From: Ianthella basta
Lineage: Eukaryota; Porifera; Demospongiae; Verongiida; Ianthellidae
NCBI GenBank assembly: GCA_964019415.1
Contig: OZ025877.1
Location: 1,389,501-1,453,500 of the forward strand
DNA length: 64,000 nucleotides
Reading direction: 5' to 3'
Below the pieces are notes generated by a model. The model was not told where the DNA came from, searched no databases, and saw only the letters and a program-made list of their open reading frames with translations. How positions within the stretch are numbered: position 1 is the first letter of the stretch; each line of letters starts with the position of its first letter. Shown piece by piece: positions 10,355 to 22,423 of this stretch. The translations under genes were made by a program, and so were the position numbers.

Positions 10355-10710
10355 TTTCTTTTATAATAATTGCTGGTATTCTAAACATAACATGCAGTTA
10401 ATATTAATACTTAACTAAACTGCAATGCCTCAACATATAGAGATTCTGCTTTACTTACTTATGATATGGTGTCAATTTATTCACATTTTGATCAATAATT
10501 ATATTCATGACCTACTGTATCACATGCATGTGCGCTCGTGTGTATGTGTGTTCATGCCCGGACTGGACATATTGCTATGAATACATGCAATAATTATACG
10601 TGTTGTCATGATCAACTCTAATGGAAGTCACGACTTGGAAGAAATGTAGGCAAGTGTACTTGCATGCTCTGTCTTCATTGGCACTTGGTACCTTTTCCAG
10701 AGACATGGTA

Positions 10711-10840
10711 TTTCAGGCAATGTGGGTCTGCTTGTTGTAAGAGAGTTAATCAAACCAGGAGAGAACCAACTTGAGGGGAAGATTTACTTGTGGAACCAAC
10801 TGCAGCTGAAGCATATTTTGACATCGTTAATGCTCATGGC
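10711..10840 (+). pseudogene. Fossil C-terminal tail of a family gene (after B)
   Basis: After TTTCAG, translation gives a Cys-rich start (RQCGSACCKRV) and then an acidic tail ending like EPTAAEAYFDI, matching the layout of the family cytoplasmic tail. In this copy a TGA interrupts the middle. Equivalent segments lie at the same relative position downstream of D, E and H. It is either the last remnant of an ancestral gene copy carried along by duplication or an alternative terminal exon. Confidence 0.5.
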
Positions 10841-10854
10841 CATGCTACATTAAT

Positions 10855-10965
10855 AATGAATAATAAACATTGGCTGATAACTAGTAATTGGTAGTTGATG
10901 AATAATGAATGCTGCATGATAAACATTCATTTTACTGATAATTATTGATGAATAATTACAGGGAG
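10855..10965. repeat. AATAATAAACATTGG-type tandem units
   Basis: Diverged units of about 30-36 bp built on GAATAATAAACATTGGCTGA and GATAACTAGTAATTGG. Longer versions follow D (21085-21260) and E (24450-24710), and a short one follows H (36465-36550). Part of the duplicated 3' module. Confidence 0.6.
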
Positions 10966-11139
10966 GGCACAAAATGAGATTCACACTTCATGGTTAGCAG
11001 TTAGCTTTACTCATGAAAGCAGCCATGGACCACATGAGGAGCACCCACAGCAAACCCTTGATGACATCTCATCTGACCCAAGTTGCAGTCAATACCACCT
11101 TATTCTGTTTGCATACAAGTTTGGGGTTCAGTGCTTGTG

Positions 11140-11594
11140 GTATATAATTTGTTGGAGTTCCGTGGTCTACTGTCTCCTTCCAATGAATGCACACCAGATG
11201 TCTCACACACAAGCTCTATGGTCCTTAGAAGAGCTACAGTGGAGGATGTAGCAGGCTGTGATGAGTTGTTCCAACAAACACATGGGGGAGGCATGGAGCG
11301 CAGAAATGAGATTCATGATGCAGTCACTCATGGTCAAGGAGCTCATGGCAGGTCTGTGTATGTACTGACTGACAACAAAGATGGTTCTATTGCTGCCTAC
11401 AGTACACTACAGGGTTACATGTGTTTGGGCATACTGTTGGGAGACATAAGGTGACAATTGAACTGTTTCCTGAAATGCTGTCGGTGGAGTTGATTGAGTC
11501 TGACCAGAAGAAATGTCGTATTCAAATTGACTCAGTTTGCTACCCAGATATATTACACTGGATGCTTGTGACAGGGATGCAAGTTGAGAAGTAG
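11140..11594 (+). pseudogene. Remnant of a GNAT-type N-acetyltransferase gene, copy 1
   Basis: The frame from 11083 reads RRATVEDVAGCDELF, then a HGG...RRNEIHDAV segment and VYVLTDNKDGSIAAYST. A frame change then leads to GHTVG and about 50 more residues ending in TAG at 11592-11594. The order R-x-A-T-x-x-D, C-D-x-L, H-G, R-x-x-E-[IL], G-x-I-x-x-Y-x-T, G-H-x-V-G follows the N-terminal part of bacterial-type GNAT acetyltransferases as I remember them. At least one frameshift breaks it and the acetyl-CoA-binding core is not recognisable. A second copy lies at 36760-37080, so the fossil was carried in the duplication unit. The family call is tentative. Confidence 0.45.
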
Positions 11595-13600
11595 CATGCA
11601 TACACAATGATCGATGTACAAAGGATGCTACACTGGTCCACTGGGACCTTTTGTGCACTGTACAACAATTAATGGACTACTGACTGTAGTGAGCTTGAGT
11701 GAGAAAGCCTTTCTGTTTACCATGTTTGTTTGACATATATGTCTATTTCAAAAGATGTTGCACGTGCTGTTGTATTGTTACCTTGTAACAGGCTTATGCA
11801 TGTCATACCTGTAAGCCTCCAAGTCATGCTTTGGTATTATAATTATATGGTATGGAAAATATTGGGTATGAGGAATGCTACATGTGTGTGTGTCTGTGTG
11901 TACACACATGAGTGTGCATGTGTGCACGTGTGCATGTGTGTATGTAACTATGAACCCTTAGTTAATGCCATATCTATACTAAGTGTGTATATAATTGTGC
12001 TAGAATGCACTGATTGCATGATGCCTGCATATAGCTATACTGTACTGTCGTGCACTACCACAATATGATTTCAGTCATATATACTTACATTCGTAAGTGT
12101 GAACGACTGTTCCATTCAAGAAATGTGTCATTGTCAATACTACCCTAGTGTGGCCATGGCCAGCCCAACGTGCATGACCTCCTATCACAGCCTCTTTACA
12201 GATTTACTGTGAATTGGTTTCAAAAGAGACACCAGAATTTTGATTACTTCAATAACAATTGCTGGTAATCTAAACATAACATGTGGTTAAGATTAATACT
12301 TAACTAAACTGCAATGATAGTATCATTTCAACTTCAAATTCTCCAAATTCAAAATCTAAGTCAATCTACCCTAGTGTGGTCGCAGCCAGCCCAACATACA
12401 TGACCTCCTATCATGGCTTCTTTAAAAGTTTACTGTTTTCTGCAGCAATAGTTATAGATTCTCTGACCTATATTGTGTTCAGACAATAGACAGTTATCTC
12501 TAGACAGGAGATCAGCATTACTAATGGTAAGAAGCAGAGAGATGTTGTCATCTAGTGTATATCAATCCCTAGGACTGCATCAATGCATGTGCTTCAGAAG
12601 TATATAGGGTTGTGGTTTTAGTGTGTGTACACTGTGCCCTTATATATGACTATGCCCGTTCTTTTTAATCATGTCATAGCATTGGTCTACAGTGTGTGTA
12701 TATCCTAACAGTTTAATGCATGGAATGAGAATGGGTGTTTTTCAGTTATTATGAAGTCATTTTAGTTTGTGGCTATGACATGAGTTAATTCATCAGTGGC
12801 GTAGGAAGCGGGGGGGCGCGGGGGGCTGGCGCCCCCCTGAACGCCAGAAATGGGGGGCTGTGCCCCCCTAAAAATATGCCAAATTGTTTTATAACTTGCC
12901 CCATTTAGTCACTATTCTGTTGTACTGGACTGAATTCTTAACTTGTAGAACGCCCGGCAGTATAGTCTCGCTTATCTAGCCAGTCCAGCCCCTAGTGCAC
13001 GTCCCGCACAACAATCCTACTCCATTTTGTATTGCGCAAGGGGCAGGTGTTGCGCAATAAGTGAAAAAATTTTCGCTCGCTTCGAATATAAGCTTAAGTT
13101 TTATTCTTTTTCTTTGAGATATGAATATAATCTATAACAGTATCAGCATTGTCTATGAAAGGCATGCAGTTGTTATATGTGAGGCTATAGTCAATGTGGA
13201 ACCACGAGCAAGATCATGCACAGCATGCAGTGATCATAAACAGCTCAAACTGATGGAAGGGGCTCCTATGTATTATAATTATGGTCCAAAGACGGATAGC
13301 AATCATGTCTAGTCATAGACTCAATTTGTTGTTACCGTCCGTGACTGTAGTGAGCTTGAGTAAGTACATGTACATGTAGAAACCATATTTGCATGTTTAC
13401 TGTATTAATTTATTTCGTCTTGTACATTGTAAAGAGTGAATGTATTGCATGCTAACATGCACCAGACCTGTCAACCTCCAAGTCATGCTTTACATATGCA
13501 TGGATGAATGATATTAGAGAAGAGGGATGGGTGCATATATACAAGGCTTATTAGAGTAACCAAGCTAAACGTTTTGGCTTCAGTAAAATTGCGAATAACT
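11595..13600. other. Intergenic: family 3' fragment and a GC-rich repeat
   Basis: Bases about 12205-12330 match the last codons and 3' flank of gene G (GGTTTCAAAAGAGACACCAG region) without a gene body, so this is another 3'-end fossil. At about 12793-13080 a CpG-rich repeat starting CAGTGGCGTAGGAAGCGGGG breaks the module sequence GAGTTAATTCAT seen intact near 15855, 28535 and 32235, so it is an insertion of unknown family. No intact gene. Confidence 0.55.
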
Positions 13601-13847
13601 ATGGTCTAGGTACAGTAAGACTAGCGTGTGTGACACTTGTATGTGCACGTGCACTCGTGTGCATGAGAGTGTATTTGTGTGTATGCACCTACACACCTGG
13701 CCTGGATGCAGGTGTTGCTATGAATACATTCAAGTTGCTGGTCAATCGTTTTGATTACTTTCTATGTATAGCCACGCTTGGCCAGAAAGTGCAGGCTTAC
13801 AACTCAATTAGATTCATAGTTTACACCTTGCATGCAGCTGCCTTTAC

Positions 13848-13871
13848 TATAAAAACAGCACTAAGGCACTG
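13848..13871 (+). promoter_or_regulatory. Core promoter of gene C
   Basis: TATAAAAACAGCACTAAGGC followed by ACTG, 106 bp upstream of the ATG. It is identical in layout to that of gene E (22318) and homologous to those of B, K and M. Confidence 0.7.
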
Positions 13872-13953
13872 TAAGTACTCACTGCTGCATCCTGAAGACA
13901 AATACGGGATCTGTACAGTGCTGTACGTATGGTTTGAAGGCATTCTAAAAATT

Positions 13954-15468
13954 ATGGGAGTTGCAGTGCAAATCAAGTTGGTACTGCTGTGTGGATTTGT
14001 TGTTACCTTGGGCTTGTTGCAGGGAATTGCAGCTGATGGATGCTCTTCAGAAGCATTCAAGTTGAACTATTTGTTTGTATTTGATTGCCCATCTTATGAT
14101 CTTCCAATCATTTATGATAACAGTTCATGCAGGACCGGGCCTAGGGATATTTCAGAACATAGACGCACATTTTCAAACTGTACTTTTGACAGTGGGCTTG
14201 CTTCTGTTTACATTCTGATCAACCTCATTCCTCTGATGATCTACTTTCCTCTCCTCATCCTGTTTAACTTCAACCTTGCATCAGGACCGGCACAGAGTTT
14301 CATTTTCTTCTACCAGGCCCTCCCAGCTGCCATTCCTTTGGACCAGACTACTTATGTTGGCTATACACTCGCGGGAGGATTCATTTCAAGCTTGATAGTA
14401 ATGCAAAATCCAATAACTGGCCTCCTTTTCCCACGTACATTGCCCTATTTAAGACTACAGTACTGCAATCTGGTAGCTGTTATGGTGGCTGTAATTGTGA
14501 CACTAGTTCTGGTCAAGTGCATTGACTGCCCTTGCACTACCTGGCGTCGTCCTTGGGCCAAGCTCCGTCGTTCGGTTCGTCATTTCAGGAACAGGCGTGC
14601 TTGGAAGGGAACAGTGTTGAACGGGTTGTGTAGCATTGCCATACTGACATACGGCTTTGTCATTCAGCAATCATTCACTGTTCTCCAGCCTACTAAGCAC
14701 TGCTTGAGTGGTGCTAAATACTGTGCCTATTACTGCAATGAGTGGAATTACACCAACACCCCTGAATATCGTCCATTCATTGCTGGAGCACTCGTCAGTT
14801 TGGTACTTGTTCTTCCCCTCCCCCTCCTCTTGCTGTATTATCCCTGTGTACCAGCTCTTATGCAGCGTATAACAAAGAGGTCCTCTCCATTTGCAACATG
14901 CCATAAACTGGCTCCGGTGTTTGATGTGTTTCAGAGTGCATACAAGCCAAAGCTTCGGTTCTTTGCCGCGTTTCCTCTCCTCTATCGCTTTGTGATCTGG
15001 ATGCTGTTTTCTATTCTATCAGTCCAACTACCTAATGAAAGACAACTAATGATCACCTTTGTCTTCATTCTTATCCTGGCAATCCACTCTCTGGTTCAGC
15101 AATACAGTAAGCCAAGACACAACTACATTGAAACACTCTACCTGGTGAATTTGGTGCTCATTTCAATAATGCTAACATTTACCGCGCAATTTGATGATCA
15201 CGTTGAAGGCAATTCTCATGGTGATCATGCTCTATTTCATGTGATAATGTTTTTGCCAGTTTTACTTGCATTGCTTCCTATGCTATTTAGTTTTTGGTAC
15301 TTTATCTGGAAACGCAAATGCTGCAAGAAATGCAGGGCTGCTTGCTGTAAGATAAGAGTGCATCAAAACAGGAACGAATCAGCGGAAGATGAAGCTGCAC
15401 AGTTACCAATGTCTGAAGCATACCTTGATATGAGTGAATTGATTCCAAAAGAGCCGCCAGAATTATGA
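13954..15468 (+). CDS. Gene C: multi-pass membrane protein of the array family
   Basis: One exon, 504 aa. The open frame extends upstream to 13630, but I place the start at ATG 13954. It lies at the position homologous to the starts of B, E and K (MGVAVQIKLVLLCGF, a signal peptide) and 106 bp after a TATA box. The ectodomain is the long type (about 65 residues, four or more Cys, N-x-S and N-C-T sites). Then come VYILINLIPLMIYFPLLILF, GPAQSFIFFYQALPAAIPL, the CPCTTWRRPWAKLRRSVRHF basic loop, a Cys-rich outer loop with an N-Y-T site, the KLAPVFDVFQSAYKPKLRFF block, and the tail (SEAYLDMSELIPKEPPEL). Nearest relative is E, with which it shares about 350 bp of near-identical 5' flank. Function unknown; probably a surface receptor-like protein. 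Confidence 0.88.
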   Translation: MGVAVQIKLVLLCGFVVTLGLLQGIAADGCSSEAFKLNYLFVFDCPSYDLPIIYDNSSCRTGPRDISEHRRTFSNCTFDSGLASVYILINLIPLMIYFPLLILFNFNLASGPAQSFIFFYQALPAAIPLDQTTYVGYTLAGGFISSLIVMQNPITGLLFPRTLPYLRLQYCNLVAVMVAVIVTLVLVKCIDCPCTTWRRPWAKLRRSVRHFRNRRAWKGTVLNGLCSIAILTYGFVIQQSFTVLQPTKHCLSGAKYCAYYCNEWNYTNTPEYRPFIAGALVSLVLVLPLPLLLLYYPCVPALMQRITKRSSPFATCHKLAPVFDVFQSAYKPKLRFFAAFPLLYRFVIWMLFSILSVQLPNERQLMITFVFILILAIHSLVQQYSKPRHNYIETLYLVNLVLISIMLTFTAQFDDHVEGNSHGDHALFHVIMFLPVLLALLPMLFSFWYFIWKRKCCKKCRAACCKIRVHQNRNESAEDEAAQLPMSEAYLDMSELIPKEPPEL

Positions 15469-15912
15469 TTACTTCAATAACAATTCTAAACATAACATGT
15501 GGTTCAAATTTTCATTTAGCTAGACTGCAATGCCTTGGCTGTGGTAATAATATTATAAGCACAAGTTTGTATGTACCATGTCATGCATGCGTGTGTGTAT
15601 ACATGTACGTATGTGTATCTGTGAATTATGATATGATGTCAATTTATTCATGTTTTGATCATTAATTATTTTTCATGACCTATCACGTGCATGTGCACTA
15701 GTGTGTATAATTATGTGAGTGCAAAATGGGGGTCTTGTGGCTCTCAGGGACACGCAGTAGATTTGATAGAGTGCTTGCTGTGAATATACGTAGATGAATG
15801 GCCATTGGGTGTTGTTCAGCTATTATGAAGTCATTTTAGTTCGTGGCTATGACTTGAGTTAATTCATATGTTGCCAACTGTCTATGTTTTGTTTGTTAGC
15901 AGCAAATGGGAG

Positions 15913-15988
<76 letters not shown>

Positions 15989-16539
15989 CAATCACGCCAT
16001 ATACATTACAACACTAAACGTCATGCATGCACATTCATGTGCATATATTGTACATACATTCAAGTGGATAAGCTGTACGTATGTGCACACACATGCATGC
16101 TCCCATAGGCCTGAGTGTGCATTTGTGCACATGCATGCATGCATGTGTATTCGTGTGTATTGCATGTGAGCTATTGTGCCATTGTACATGTACACTTATC
16201 ATTTCACTCCTGATGAAAGGAGCTGTAAAAATTGAAAGTGGTCTCTTTCAGTGGCCATTGTACAATACTCCAGATCCTGTCATGTTCTGATTGCTTCATT
16301 AACCTGCTATGGAGGCATTATTATTCAATTTGAAGTAGAATGTATTGTATGAATGTGGGCCTTTGTCAGGTGAGAAAGTGAAGGTGAGATCCATTATTGT
16401 CTATGAGAGAGTGAGGGTTTGAGAGAGAAGTGCTAACTGACCATGAGCGAGTGGTTCCATGTGTGGATGTGTCTCTGAATAATTATATATGAGTGTATCA
16501 TATGAGTACAAGTATGTGAGTGCATATAAAGTATACATG
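15469..16539. other. Intergenic module before D, with (AC)n tract
   Basis: Contains the 3' flank of C and the recurring module sequence GACTTGAGTTAATTCATATG. A (AC)n tract follows at 15914-15984, then the conserved downstream segment (ACCAATCACGCCATATACAT and CTCTTTCAGTGGCCATTGTAC). Homologous modules precede G, H and I. No gene. Confidence 0.65.
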
Positions 16540-18861
16540 AGTGTACGTAGTTGTTGAGTGTATGTGTGAGTGTACGTAGTTGTTGAGTGTGTGTGTGAGT
16601 GTACGTAGTTGTAGAGTGTGTGTGTGAGTGTACGTAGTTGTTGAGTGTGTGTGTGTGAGTGTACGTAGTTGTTGAGTGTGTGTGTGAGTGTACGTAGTTG
16701 TTGAGTGTGTGTGTGTGAGTGTACGTAGTTGTTGAGTGTGTGTGTGAGTGTACGTAGTTGTTGAGTGTGTGTGTGAGTGTACGTAGTTGTTGAGTGTGTG
16801 TGTGAGTGTACGTAGTTGTTGAGTGTGTGTGTGAGTGTACGTAGTTGTTGAGTGTGTGTGTGAGTGTACGTAGTTGTTGAGTGTGTGTGTGAGTGTACGT
16901 AGTTGTTGAGTGTGTGTGTGAGTGTACGTAGTTGTTGAGTGTGTGTGTGAGTGTACGTAGTTGTTGAGTGTGTGTGTGAGTGTACGTAGTTGTTGAGTGT
17001 GTGTGTGAGTGTACGTAGTTGTTGAGTGTGTGTGTGAGTGTACGTAGTTGTTGAGTGTGTGTGTGAGTGTACGTAGTTGTTGAGTGTGTGTGTGAGTGTA
17101 CGTAGTTGTTGAGTGTGTGTGTGAGTGTACGTAGTTGTTGAGTGTGTGTGTGAGTGTACGTAGTTGTTGAGTGTGTGTGTGAGTGTACGTAGTTGTTGAG
17201 TGTGTGTGTGAGTGTACGTAGTTGTTGAGTGTGTGTGTGAGTGTACGTAGTTGTTGAGTGTGTGTGTGAGTGTACGTAGTTGTTGAGTGTGTGTGTGAGT
17301 GTACGTAGTTGTTGAGTGTGTGTGTGAGTGTACGTAGTTGTTGAGTGTGTGTGTGAGTGTACGTAGTTGTTGAGTGTGTGTGTGAGTGTACGTAGTTGTT
17401 GAGTGTGTGTGTGAGTGTACGTAGTTGTTGAGTGTGTGTGTGAGTGTACGTAGTTGTTGAGTGTGTGTGTGAGTGTACGTAGTTGTTGAGTGTGTGTGTG
17501 AGTGTACGTAGTTGTTGAGTGTGTGTGTGAGTGTACGTAGTTGTTGAGTGTGTGTGTGAGTGTACGTAGTTGTTGAGTGTGTGTGTGAGTGTACGTAGTT
17601 GTTGAGTGTGTGTGTGAGTGTACGTAGTTGTTGAGTGTGTGTGTGAGTGTACGTAGTTGTTGAGTGTGTGTGTGAGTGTACGTAGTTGTTGAGTGTGTGT
17701 GTGAGTGTACGTAGTTGTTGAGTGTGTGTGTGAGTGGTAGTTGTTGAGTGTGTGTGTGAGTGTACGTAGTTGTTGAGTGTGTGTGTGAGTGTACGTAGTT
17801 GTTGAGTGTATGTGTGAGTGTACGTAGTTGTTGAGTGTGTGTGAGTGTACGTAGTTGTTGAGTGTGTGTGTGAGTGTACGTAGTTGTTGAGTGTATGTGT
17901 GAGTGTACGTAGTTGTTGAGTGTGTGTGTGAGTGTACGTAGTTGTTGAGTGTATGTGTGAGTGTACATAGTTGTTGAGTGTGTGTGAGTGTACGTAGTTG
18001 TTGAGTGTGTGTGTGAGTGTACATAGTTGCTGAGTGTGTGTGTGAGTGTATGTAGTTGTTGAGTGTGTGTGTGAGTGTACATAGTTGCTGAGTGTGTGTG
18101 TGAGTGTACGTAGTTGTTGAGTGTGTGTGTGAGTGTACGTAGTTGTTGAGTGTGTGTGTGAGTGTACGTAGTTGTTGAGTGTGTGTGTGAGTGTACGTAG
18201 TTGTTGAGTGTGTGTGTGAGTGTACGTAGTTGTTGAGTGTGTGTGTGAGTGTACGTAGTTGTTGAGTGTGTGTGTGAGTGTACGTAGTTGTTGAGTGTGT
18301 GTGTGAGTGTACGTAGTTGTTGAGTGTGTGTGTGAGTGTACGTAGTTGTTGAGTGTGTGTGTGAGTGTACGTAGTTGTTGAGTGTGTGTGTGAGTGTACG
18401 TAGTTGTTGAGTGTGTGTGTGAGTGTACGTAGTTGTTGAGTGTGTGTGAGTGTACGTAGTTGTTGAGTGTGTGTGTGAGTGTACGTAGTTGTTGAGTGTG
18501 TGTGTGAGTGTACGTAGTTGTTGAGTGTGTGTGTGAGTGTACGTAGTTGTTGAGTGTGTGTGTGAGTGTACGTAGTTGTTGAGTGTATGCGTGAGTGTAC
18601 GTAGTTGTTGAGTGTGTGTGTGAGTGTACGTAGTTGCTGAGTGTGTGTGTGAGTGTACGTAGTTGTTGAGTGTATGTGTGAGTGTACGTAGTTGTTGAGT
18701 GTGTGTGTGAGTGTACGTAGTTGTTGAGTGTGTGTGTGAGTGTACGTAGTTGTTGAGTGTATGCGTGAGTGTACGTAGTTGTTGAGTGTGTGTGTGAGTG
18801 TACGTAGTTGTTGAGTGTATGTGTGAGTGTAAGTAGTTGTTGAGTGTATGTGTGAGTGTAC
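16540..18861. repeat. 29-bp minisatellite, about 80 units
   Basis: Tandem array with a 29-bp period, each unit containing GTGTACGTAGTTGTTGAGTG followed by a TG-rich linker. The central units are nearly identical; variants (GTGTATGTGTGAG, GTGTACATAG, units shortened by 2-3 bp) cluster toward the right end. The minus strand has no stop in any of three frames because the unit lacks TTA, CTA and TCA, so long Thr/His-rich frames appear there; I treat these as artefacts. It ends 236 bp before the ATG of D. Smaller arrays of the same unit lie at the same place before G, H and I. Confidence 0.97.
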
Positions 18862-19096
18862 TTATGGGCATATTTTATTATGCATGTTGTGGGCAATTCA
18901 TTGCTTAATTATGTATTCATAGGTACTTGGTCACAAAATGCATACTTGCAACTTAATTTGATTCATGAAAACTTACAACTTGCATTTCTATTTATCTAAC
19001 TAGCTGCAGCAGTAAGGCACTGCTAACTGATGATTAACCATGTAGACAAAACATACTATAGACCTGTTCTACGTATGGTTTGAAGGCATTCTGGAG

Positions 19097-20578
19097 ATGA
19101 TGGGAGTGTACAACAGGTTGATGCTGCTGTGTGGGTTTGCTGTCATCTTGGACTTGTTGCAGGGAAGTGCAACTAGTGGATGTTCTTCTGAAGTATGCAT
19201 CAGGCCACTTATATTGCAAATTGGTTGTAAATATGGCAGTTTGCCTTGGAAGGTTGGAGAAAATTTATCTTTTCAGAACTGTATCTTCAACAGTGGACTT
19301 GCTCCTGTTTACATTTTGATCAACCTCATTCCTCTGATGGCCTACTTTCCTCTCCTTTAAGGTTAACCTTGCATCAGGGCCCGCACAGAGTTTCATCTTC
19401 TTCTACCAGGTTATTCCAGCTGCCATTCCTTTGGACCAGGCCACTTACGTTGATGAACCCATTTCAAGCTTGCTGGTAATGCAAAATCCAATAACCAACC
19501 TCATTTTCCCACATACATTGCCATATTTAGGACTACAGTACTGCAATCTGGTAGCTGTTATGGTGGCTGTAATTGTGACACTAGTTCTGGTTAAGTGCAT
19601 TGACTGCCCTTGCACTATCTGGCGTCGTCCTTGGGCCAAACTCCGTCGCTCTGTTCGTCATTTCAGGGAAAAGCGTGCTCAGAAGGGAACAGTGCTGAAT
19701 GGTGTCTGCAGCATTGCCATACTGACTTTCGGCTTTGTCATTCAACAATCATTCACTGTTCTCCAGCCTACTAAGAAATGCCAAGGTGGTAATGGATACT
19801 GTGCTTATTACTGCAATGAGTGGAATTACACCAACAGCCCTGAATATTGTCCATTCATTGCTGTAGCAGTCATCAGTTTGGTACTTATTCTTCCCCTCCC
19901 CCTCCTCCTGCTGTATTACCCCTGTGTACCAGCTCTTATGCAGCGTATAACAAAGAGGTCCTCTCCACTTATAACATGTCATAAACTGGCTCCAGTGTTT
20001 GATGTGTTTCAGAGTGCATACAAACCAAAGCTTTGGTTCTTTGCCGTGTTTCCTCTCCTCTATCGCTTTATGATCTAGATGCTGTTTTCTATTCTATCAG
20101 TCAAACTACCCAATGAAAGACAACTAACTATGATCACGTTTGTCTTTCTTCTTATCCTAGCACTCCACTCTCTGGTTCAGCCTTACAGTAAGCCAAGACA
20201 CAACTACATTGAAACACTCTACTTGGTGAACTTGGCAATGTTTCGGTGATGCTAACATCAACACTGCAATTTGCAAATAAAGTTGAAGCTAATCCTGATC
20301 GTGATCCTGCTCCATTTTTGCAATAACACTTTTATCAGTTGTACTTGCATTCCTGCCCATGCTGTTTGGCTTTGGTACTTTCTCTGAAAACGCAATTGCT
20401 GCAAGGAATGCACGGCTTCTTGCTGTAAGAAGAAAGTTTTTAAAAACAGAGAACGAATCAGCTGAAGATGAAACTGTGTACCACTGTAAACAGCTACCAA
20501 TGTCTGAAGCATACCTTGATGCCTGAAGCATACCTTGATATGAGTGAATTGGTTTCAAAAGAGACACCAGATTTGTGA
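19097..20578 (+). pseudogene. Gene D: decayed family membrane protein
   Basis: Starts at ATG 19097 (MMGVYNRLMLLCGFAVIL) and is readable to the normal tail at 20576-20578, but in pieces. An 8-bp deletion near 19355 creates TAA within the first membrane segment. A private G-to-A change makes TAG (20076-20078) in place of the Trp codon of YRFVIW. Single-base deletions near 20240 and 20315, and altered sequence near 20385-20450, disrupt the last membrane segments and tail. Insertions, including a short tandem duplication of GAAGCATACCTTGAT, scramble the end. The 8-bp deletion and the later frame breaks are shared with H, so the common ancestor was already broken when it duplicated. Downstream of the 29-bp minisatellite and a promoter with CAGCAGTAAGGCACTG but a weak TATA. 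Confidence 0.9.
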
Positions 20579-20930
20579 TTTCTTTAATAATAATTGCCGG
20601 TATTCTGAACATTACATGCAGTTAAAAATATTACTTAACTAAACTGCAATGCCCCAATGTATAGAGATTCTGCTTTACTTACTTATGATAAGGTATTAAT
20701 TTATTCACATTTTGATCAATAATTATATTCATGACCTACTGTATCACATGCATGTGCGCTCGTGTGTATGTGTGTTCATGCCCGGACTGGACATATTGCT
20801 ATGAATACAATAATTGTACGTGTTGTCATGATCAAGTCTAATGGAAGTCACGACTTGGAAGAAATGTAGGCAAGTGAGCGTGCATGCTCTGTCTTCATTG
20901 ACTCTTGGTACCTCTCTGGAGACATAGTAT

Positions 20931-21066
20931 TACAGGCAATTTGGGTCTGCTTGTTGTAAGAGAGGGAATAAAGCCAAGAGAGAACCAACTGGAGAGGAAG
21001 ATTTACTAGTGGAACCAACTGCAGCTGAAGAATATATGTTACGCCATATATTTTGACATCGTTAAT
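20931..21066 (+). pseudogene. Fossil C-terminal tail of a family gene (after D)
   Basis: Counterpart of 10711-10840. After TTACAG it reads FGSACCKRGNKAKREPTGEE and then DLLVEPTAAEEY, open for about 40 codons in this copy. Same relative position (about 350 bp past the stop) as after B, E and H. Confidence 0.5.
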
Positions 21067-21084
21067 GTGTATTGCCATGCAATG

Positions 21085-21399
<315 letters not shown>

Positions 21400-21622
21400 T
21401 GTTGTCCATTGTTCAAGACAAATGTGTCTATAGCCAGTAGTCTAAGACACAGTTTGCCTGTACATTTATAGACTCTGTATACAATCCCAGCCACATGCAC
21501 TCTACACAGCAACTGGTCTATAGCTAACCTACTGTCTTTTTGCCTACCTAAAAATGGTCTGCTTGGCTCTATGAATAGTCATGGCAGAATGAAATTAGGG
21601 ACTATCTGTCAGTAATATAATC

Positions 21623-21812
<190 letters not shown>

Positions 21813-22317
21813 GCATGTGGGTGAAACTGTGAATCCATTTTACTTATGATGATTGTTCACATGTTTTGATCAATGAATATATATTCATGACCATCTATCA
21901 CAACTTGTGTACAGGTTGATTGTCTGCAACAACTGCTTTGATAAAAACATCCCTTTATAAAATATTATTATACTTGTAGACCATGAAGAGGGTGATGTCT
22001 TATATAAAAGGCTTGTTAGAGTAACCAAGCTAAACTTGTAGCTTCGAATTCAGTAAATTTGAGAATAACTATGGCCTAGGTACAGTAAGAATAGTGTGTG
22101 TGACACTTGTACGTGCACGTGCACTCGTGTGCATGAGAGTGTATTTGTGTGTATGCACCTACACGCCTGGCCTGGATGCAGGTGTTGCTATGAATACATT
22201 CAAGTTGCTGGTCAATCGTTTTGATTACTTTCTATGTATAGCCACGCTTGGCCAGAAAGTGCAGGCTTACCACTCAATTAGATTCATAGTTTACACCTTG
22301 CATGCAGCTGCCTTTAC

Positions 22318-22341
22318 TATAAAAACAGCACTAAGGCACTG
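22318..22341 (+). promoter_or_regulatory. Core promoter of gene E
   Basis: TATAAAAACAGCACTAAGGC followed by ACTG, 106 bp before the ATG, same as gene C. Confidence 0.7.
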
Positions 22342-22423
22342 TAAGTACTCACTACTGCATCCTGAAGACAAATACAGGATCTGTACAGTGCTGTACATAT
22401 GGTTTGAAGGTGTTCTGAAAATT

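Noticed and set aside
13630..13953. N-terminal extension of gene C (and 22094-22423 of E)
   Set aside because: The extension starts at a GTG, lies across the TATA promoter, and has no counterpart in other family members; the ATG after it matches all relatives.
16401..18896. Minus-strand reading frames of 831, 812 and 508 codons, Thr/His/Asn-rich
   Set aside because: All three frames are open simply because the 29-bp unit lacks TTA, CTA and TCA. The period is not a multiple of three, so the peptide cycles through all frames; this is a minisatellite, not a protein.
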